From contig CM052361.1 of the NCBI GenBank assembly GCA_028551475.1, positions 5,339,501-5,403,500 on the forward strand: a stretch of 64,000 nucleotides of DNA. Direction: 5' to 3'. Source of the DNA: Casuarina equisetifolia. Lineage: Eukaryota > Streptophyta > Magnoliopsida > Fagales > Casuarinaceae. The number at the start of each line of letters is the position of its first letter. The first letter of the stretch is position 1. Positions 57,998-64,000 of this stretch are shown here, piece after piece. The notes under the pieces are model-generated. The model worked only from the letters and a program-made list of their open reading frames with translations. It ran no database searches and was not told where the DNA came from. The translations under genes were made by a program, and so were the position numbers.

Positions 57998-59229
57998 CTA
58001 AGGCAAAAATTGTTTGCCTTCAAAGGTTTGCCCAAAGTTCCAAGTTCTAGGAGCAACATTGTAAGACGTGACAGTGACACCATCGCTAGCTGTTACCTCG
58101 AAGGAAAGAGGCTGATTCCTTAAATCAGCATTTATATGCCAGTTCTGTCCCCAGTTTCGACCCATCGGAAGCCAACCGGTTGTCGAACCCTTGATCTTCA
58201 CCGCCTTTACATCTCCGGCACCAGCAACGTTTGTGATCAGTACTGATATGAAGATGCTTGAACCACCGATGGTGAATCGAATCCCACCTTCCTTTCTGCA
58301 CTTTATCCTATTACAATCAATTTAACAAACATTAGGCAAAGCCTGATGCAGATGAAGACTCACATGGTCTCTATATATTTTCTTAAATTTGGCCATTAAT
58401 TTTAGGAAACGACCATGATTTCAAAATATTGTAGACACTGATCCAACAAGAACATAATTCAACCAACAAAATCTATAGTACGTAATTGATAAAGACCTTC
58501 CTGGATCCTAAGTTAGCAAACCAACGCTTTCAAGACAGAATCAGCATAAAGAAGATGTACACGTGCCACGCATGTTGGCCCGGCGATAAAGAGTAAAGTA
58601 GAAGGAAAAAATTCAAAGACAGGCGGGCGGCCACTGAGAAAGTGGGAAATGAGAGACTTGGGTACGAATCGTATACGGTGAATCACACGCAAAGTGTGGC
58701 ACGCTGTACGAGGAAAACAAAAGGTAGGGTGCCCGGGGTACCTGCGGTAATGTACGGGCATATTGCCAGCCTTCCAGATGGCGATCTTCTCGAAGGCGTC
58801 GATGGGGAGGACAAAGTGCTTGTTGGGAGGGTTACAGTGACCTCCGCCGTCGGGAGTGAAACCGTAATTGGGCGCGCAGAAGTTGGTGGCCGTGACAATG
58901 ATCGACGTCCCTGCGATGCACCATCGGAGGTCGTCGACGCAGCGTAACTGGAAGCACGCGCCGCAGATCTGCCCGCGCTCGAAGAGCGTCTCGCTCAGCC
59001 CCACCGTGGCCATGCCGTAACCGGCCTTGGTAAGGTCCCCATAGCCACACGCCCCACCCACCGAGTCCCGCGGGTCCGCCGCCGCGTAGTAGGTGGCGCG
59101 TGCGGGTAGCCACTCAGACAGTGATGGTGACTGCGACGGGGCCGTGGAGGAGGAAGATAAGTAGTGGGAAGTGGCTGTCGATGACAGAGTGAGTAGCAGG
59201 GTTAGAGTGAGGAGTCTGAGTAACGACAT
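57998..59229 (-). CDS. EXPA13: Alpha-expansin 13
   Basis: A secreted wall-loosening protein that acts non-enzymatically on cellulose-hemicellulose contacts. Exons 58742-59229 and 57998-58307 give 265 residues. The start at 59229 ([15 protein letters not shown]) gives a clean signal peptide; an upstream in-frame Met at 59388 would add a basic extension and is rejected. Domain 1 (GH45-like, about 42-160) has the expansin Cys pattern, GGACGYGD and GQICGACF. Domain 2 (about 175-260, pollen-allergen-like) has [16 protein letters not shown] and the closing TFEGKQF. The usual HFD motif reads HFV at 138-140, which I recall as a feature of the EXPA13 clade. No defects are seen. Confidence 0.95.
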
Positions 59230-60778
59230 TATTGAAAGCGAGAACCGAGAGGGAGAGAGCGATGGGAGTTCAAGAAGAAAGGGATCGTTTAATGATGTTG
59301 GCTGCTTTCGTGGTCTTTTCCACTCGGAGTGGAGTTTGCTTTTCCTTCTCCTTTGTAATTTGATTAGACTAATAGTGGGCTTGGGCACTAAAGGTGTTTG
59401 TGCAGGTGGGCTTTGTTTTTCTCCCCTTCATGTGCCTCACAGGAAACTCTCTCTCCACAACCAGACCTAAGTTACCTTTTTGTCAGATCCAGCCCGCTCT
59501 GAGGATGGATACAACTTGGTGTTTAAGAAAGATCGATGTAGCATAATGGACTGCTATGAGAGGAAAAAGGAAACTAATGTCAAGCAACAGGTTTTTTGGC
59601 AAGAGTTTCAGATACTGATGTTAGTATTTTTAGTACTAAACACAAATTAGTGTGTTAAGTGTGTACATTATAATATTAAAAAATAAATTAAAATAGAGCA
59701 CAATAAGAAAAATTTACTATTGATAGTGCACGAGCTCATATATGAGTTGCCCGTGAAAAATAGCATGATGGGCAAATGAATACCAAGTTTAGGTTTTATC
59801 ATTTGGATCGCTAGCAAGTTCAACTTGAGAGTCATGTCTCAAGTAGGCTATGTCAAGTGTCCATGAAACTTACTAAAAATGCATAATCATCATGAGTCAC
59901 CTATTAAAAGAATTAGAAACATAACAATGAAAACCATATAAGTCAAAGACAATTGCTTCCACACAGTCCACCAAAGAATACAGATCAGCCCAGAGGGTGA
60001 CTTGATTTAGTGATTGGACAAGCTAAATTTTCTTTTTTTGGTGTGGACATTTGTTAGCAAAGTGTTCTTCCTTATTAAAGATGTACGAAAGGAGGTATTT
60101 GGATGCGACCTAGTGAGCAAACCTAGCTTTGTTTATGAAGTGGGCAAGTTTTCATAGCAAATGTCACCTTACCTTTATTATTACTTATAAAGTTTATTTC
60201 TATCTAATTTGGAACAAATATGAAACTCAACACTTTGGAGAGCTTTGTCTAACCCTTTTGAAAAGTTTGTTAAATAAATGATATAGAACTATTGTCTCAC
60301 ATTGTTAAAAAGTTAATTAAGAATATTAAGGAAGTGTGTGGAAAGGTCTTGTATTGTCTAAACATTATTGAAAAACTATATTTATAAAGAAGAAAAACTC
60401 ACAAGCTTTTAAGTTAATTTTTAAGTTAAGATGAATCTTTTAAAATAATATTAGAGCTCAAATTTAAATATAATACTCATTCTCATTGAACAAAATACTC
60501 ATGAAAAGTATTTCTTCATACTCAAAATGGAAGAACATTTTAAGTCTTGCATGAGAATATAATAGTATGAAAAAATAACTTATAAAAAGATATATTCTTC
60601 TACTAAATATATCATAGTTTTAAGTTTGATATAAACCATTCTTTCTAATTTTTAAGATGATACCATAGTCTAAATTCTTCTTTAGCACCTTCCAAATTAT
60701 GTCCAAGTCTTTAACCCATGTTTATGTGGCACTACATGTAATTATGCCCAAATCTAAAATTCATTTAATGAGGAACTT
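59230..60778. other. EXPA13 upstream region and AT-rich DNA
   Basis: The first 250 bases are the expansin leader and promoter region on the minus strand; no clear TATA box was chosen. From 59600 the sequence is very AT-rich. A divergent relative of the 301-base repeat that follows is visible near 60260-60430. Confidence 0.4.
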
Positions 60779-61384
60779 GTTAAATAAGTTATATTAAGAT
60801 ATTGTCCTATATTATTAAAGAATTTATTGAAAAATCAAAATTGATAGAATGTGTTACAAATTATGTGGCAAAGTGACGCATCCCTATCACAAAGTCTAAC
60901 ATTATATAAACTCTAATTAGAAAAAAAAAATTATTAAAAAAATTTACCTAATCTTGAACTAACTTTTAGGTTAAAATAAACTATCTAAGAAATCAACAGT
61001 ATCACTATTTCTAAAACGATAACAATGATTCTATCTCAACGGGTAAACTTGGGTAGAGTTGTCATGAGAGGGCAGTTTGAGTAAATAAGTTATATTAAGC
61101 TATTGTCCTATATTATTAAAGAATTTATTGAAAAATCAAGAATAATAGGATGTGTTACAAATTATGTGACAAAATGATGCATCCGTATACAAAGTCTAAC
61201 ATTACCTAAACTCTAACTAGAAAAAAAAAATATTAAAAAAATCTACCGAATCTTGAACTGATTTTTAGGTGAAATAAACTTTCTAAGAATTCAACCGTAT
61301 CACTATTTCTAAAACGATAGCAATGATTCCATCTCAACGGGTGAACTTGGGTAGAGTTGTCGTCTGAGGGCAGTTTGAGTAAAT
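60779..61384. repeat. Two-copy 301-bp tandem repeat
   Basis: Copies at about 60779-61079 and 61080-61384 share 'agttatattaag.tattgtcctat', 'gtgttacaaattatgtg.caaa', 'atcttgaact.a.ttttaggt' and 'tctaaaacgata.caatgatt' in the same order. No open frame is conserved. Confidence 0.9.
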
Positions 61385-62394
61385 GATCCATCCACGTAGC
61401 TTCCCAAGGCTGAGAGGTGAAATTCGTAGTCACCATTTTAAGTGGAAGTCGTGCAGCAGCACGCGCAGAAATTAGCGGTTGATTATTAGCAATTTTCCGA
61501 CCACAAAATTAGGAACGAGGCCCGTGTTTGTCGGCCATAGGATTCGAGAAGTCAGCATGAGCCTCAGCCGCGAATGTTGATACGATGCAAGATTGTACCC
61601 AACGGTCAAGAGAAGATTTTGCTAATGCTGTCATGATTCAATATCTTGCTGTGATTGACTGTCGGTGAGACGCACCGATCTGATTCCCACGAGCTGGCAT
61701 GAAATATAATGCGGTCAATGTTTAGGCTTCTTCCCTGGTCGAATGCCAAACCAGATAACCACACCATTTTGTCCCACCGTAAGCTTGTGACCCATATTCC
61801 CATAATTTTGGGAGGTCAGAGTTGGCAAAAGCGACTTATTTCCCACTTTTTGATACAACGGAGAGAGATGATTTCTCAGAAGGCAACAGCTACATTGTTG
61901 CTCAAAGAAAGGGGCACGGGCATACTACAGTGTTCCTGGTTCTGCGCATGGGCATAGATTTTAAGACCATTTGGGTACACTTTGATCAAGACTTGGCTCA
62001 TAAGTTGACACTTTGCAGAGAACCAGTTTAATCAACATAATAGCAAACAAGTGGTTTATAGTTCAAAGAAGGAAGATAATATATATATATATGCAGGAGT
62101 ACAAAAGCAAAAGCTGAGGTCAAAAGAAGCCGTAGGAAATCGGCATACAAGAAGAGATGAGCTAATGGATTTGAACAATTTGGAGGTAAAGATGGAAGAA
62201 GTGGGTGAGAATTTGCAAAGCTGGAAAAAAAAGGCTGCCGTTCAAACAACGTGTTCTTTCTCCTCAGCCATCCACCAGCCGAAACTGCCAGGGACCACCA
62301 CTAAGCTGTAACCAGATCAGTCCCACGGCCTGTCAAAAAGTGTTACTGCTAACAAAAGGAAAGTGCTCTAGTAAACTACAATGGAGGAACACTA
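61385..62394. other. RVE1-like downstream region
   Basis: No gene was recognised. The open frames here (for example 61606-61803 minus and 61709-61957 plus) lack similarity. The end next to 62395 is presumably the 3' UTR of the minus-strand gene. Confidence 0.4.
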
Positions 62395-64000
62395 TCAGCA
62401 AAGCCTGATTTGTTTCACGTTCCTCTCTTCACCTGCTGTTGTTGATGACCGAGAGTCTCTCTCTGATATACATCTTTTGTACGGTACAAAACCTTTTACA
62501 CACTTTTGGGGGCTACTTCTTAGCTCAGAGAAGGCTGATCTGTCACTTGGTCTTAACCGAAAAGCTAGGTCTGCCTCATGATTCTCATTTTTAATGATAA
62601 GTGGACGACTCTGAGTCTCAGCTTCTGAATATTTATCACCGTTTTCCACATCATTTACTGATCCTGTGTTTGAACCAGTCCAGGACCCTTCCTTCATAAC
62701 TTCTTTCTCGTGGACTTCTCCTAGCTCGGAATCCACGAATGCTTTCGAGGGCTCCACCTTATGGAATGGGATGAAAGGAAATGGCAAACCCCCATAAAAG
62801 GTCCACCATGGCGTAGAAGCACCGGAGCTAGCTTGTACCAGATTTGCCTTCTCTTGCTGGCTTTGCGTGAAATAAAGGGCACCATGTGCTCCTTCAATCA
62901 TATGATTCCAAGTACATTCTGTATTACCCACTATAGGTTTCCCTGGTAGTCCGTAACTTGGAAATACTTCGAAATCTTTTTCCTCATGCGCCTCCGAAGG
63001 ATTTGATTTGCCACTCCCTAATGGGGGAGAAGATGGTCTGCGAGAATCTGTTACTAACAGAGTCCTTCCAAAGAGCTTAAGACTCTGAACGCATGCTTCC
63101 TCTGATGCACCTTCTTTCGCATACATATTTCCTTGGGGAAAAAGATCAAGTTTCTGGAGTGAAGACAATCAAAATCAAATAAGTAAACAAGTTCCATTGA
63201 AATTTCTTGAATTGGACAAAACTTCGATGAGAGGACTAGCAAGTACCATAGATAGTAGCTCATCAGGTATTGAACCAACAGTTGTTAGAGCAGGTGCAGC
63301 AGATGCGCTTCCCTCAGTAGGTTGGTTGGGTTCAGACAGTACCAAACCACCGGATTGGACACCAGCTGCAGATGAAACAGGGGACAAGCTACCACTTGGT
63401 GTATCTGAATCAGCTGAACCTGCGGTATCTGAACCAACTGCAGAAAATACTGATGTTGGAGAATGATTTTCTTGTTCCGAAATTGATGGATTTGGAGATG
63501 CAGATCTTCTTGACTTCTCCAGCAGAGAGGTCTTTTCATTAGTGGCAATTACAAGCTTCCTAGGGTAAGGATGCATAGGCTTCCGCTTTGGTCGAGGAGG
63601 AGGAATTTCAATTGGCTCCAAGCTTGTGTGACTACCATTAGAGTCACGAACAACCTATTAGAAAGACGAAAAAACATGAGATTAAAAAGGGAACCAGTTA
63701 TAAATGTGTGAACCCATCTAGAAAGGTTGCACACTCGGGCTTCATAAGAGTTCTACCTACATTTATGGTTAGGATTACTAGATATTAAGGTAGAGAATGG
63801 GTACTGGAATAAGAGCAGTAAACCTTAGAGAAAAATTTTTGAGCATGACTTCGAATCTGAACTGCAGTCTTCGTGCCCACGTGTTCTGTTACAAAAACAG
63901 TACAGTCTAAGCAAGCCATAAAAAGCAAGAAATGTATTTGTCGTAGAAGAAGTGTGCATCAATTCATACCCTCGATTCGTCGCCAAGCTCGGCCATACAG
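62395..64000 (-). CDS. RVE1: REVEILLE 1-like MYB (SHAQKYF) transcription factor, 3' part
   Basis: A nuclear single-MYB factor of the CCA1/LHY/RVE family that binds evening-element type sites; RVE1 links the clock to auxin and light responses. The window holds the last four exons: 63970-64000 (partial), 63824-63885, 63247-63654 and 62395-63153, about 420 residues. The first two encode the second half of the MYB domain, LYGRAWRRIEEHVGTKTAVQ then IRSHAQKFFSK, the SHAQKYF-type helix. Exon 3 opens with the family block PPPRPKRKPMHPYPRK. The last exon has SLKLFGRTLLVTDSRRP and the C-terminal KGFVPYKRCISERD. The start codon lies beyond 64000. RVE1 rather than RVE2 or RVE7 is a judgement from these blocks. 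Confidence 0.9.

Noticed and set aside
59230-59388. Upstream in-frame Met extending the expansin N-terminus
   Set aside because: The extension is basic and would bury the signal peptide; the Met at 59229 begins a normal secretion signal.
1-64000. tRNA or rRNA genes
   Set aside because: I looked for tRNA A/B-box patterns and rRNA-like GC blocks and saw none that I could support by eye.

Overview
This is nuclear DNA from a flowering plant. All recognisable genes have GT-AG introns and plant-specific products, the intergenic DNA is AT-rich, and plant-type LTR retrotransposons are present. Protein resemblances suggest a woody eudicot. The species cannot be fixed from the sequence alone, and I see no bacterial, viral or organellar segment.

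The left half (about 1-33,700) is a rearranged, partly triplicated region. Its ancestral unit appears to be the 5' end of a SET-domain gene (SDG40, minus strand) head-to-head with a phytoene synthase gene (PSY, plus strand). One PSY looks intact (22071-25791, six coding exons, 435 aa). A second (9213-13135) keeps all six exons and introns but carries a frameshift and two nonsense codons. A third (32497-33682) is a scrap covering exons 3-4. Pieces of the SDG40 first exon and the spacer lie at 1-1088, 8165-8930 and 14232-15867; the native copy is at 31911-32490. Between the units are relics of an EIX/Cf-type LRR receptor-like protein array: a C-terminal stub at 1118, a broken full-length gene at 4134-7027 and a scrap at 26284. 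A defective Ty1/copia element (15873-19480) with a perfect 5-bp target duplication sits inside the spacer upstream of the intact PSY.

The middle contains intact SDG40 (27417-32069, minus, six exons, 489 aa), a phi-class glutathione S-transferase of the TT19/GSTF12 anthocyanin-transport type (35940-37399, minus, 214 aa), and an old non-autonomous LTR-type element (38521-41710) that carries four tandem copies of a 321-bp repeat.

The right part is conserved gene space. It holds the splicing factor SUA/RBM5 (45109-54388, plus, 15 coding exons, 1058 aa), an intronless SGNH/PC-esterase-like membrane protein (55126-56178, plus), alpha-expansin EXPA13 (57998-59229, minus) and the 3' part of an RVE1-type MYB-like clock transcription factor (62395-64000, minus, running off the window).

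Two pigment genes, PSY (carotenoids) and the GSTF12-type gene (anthocyanin), lie about 10 kb apart. I see this as neighbourhood rather than an operon-like unit. Exon limits were read by eye from splice consensus, reading phase and family similarity.
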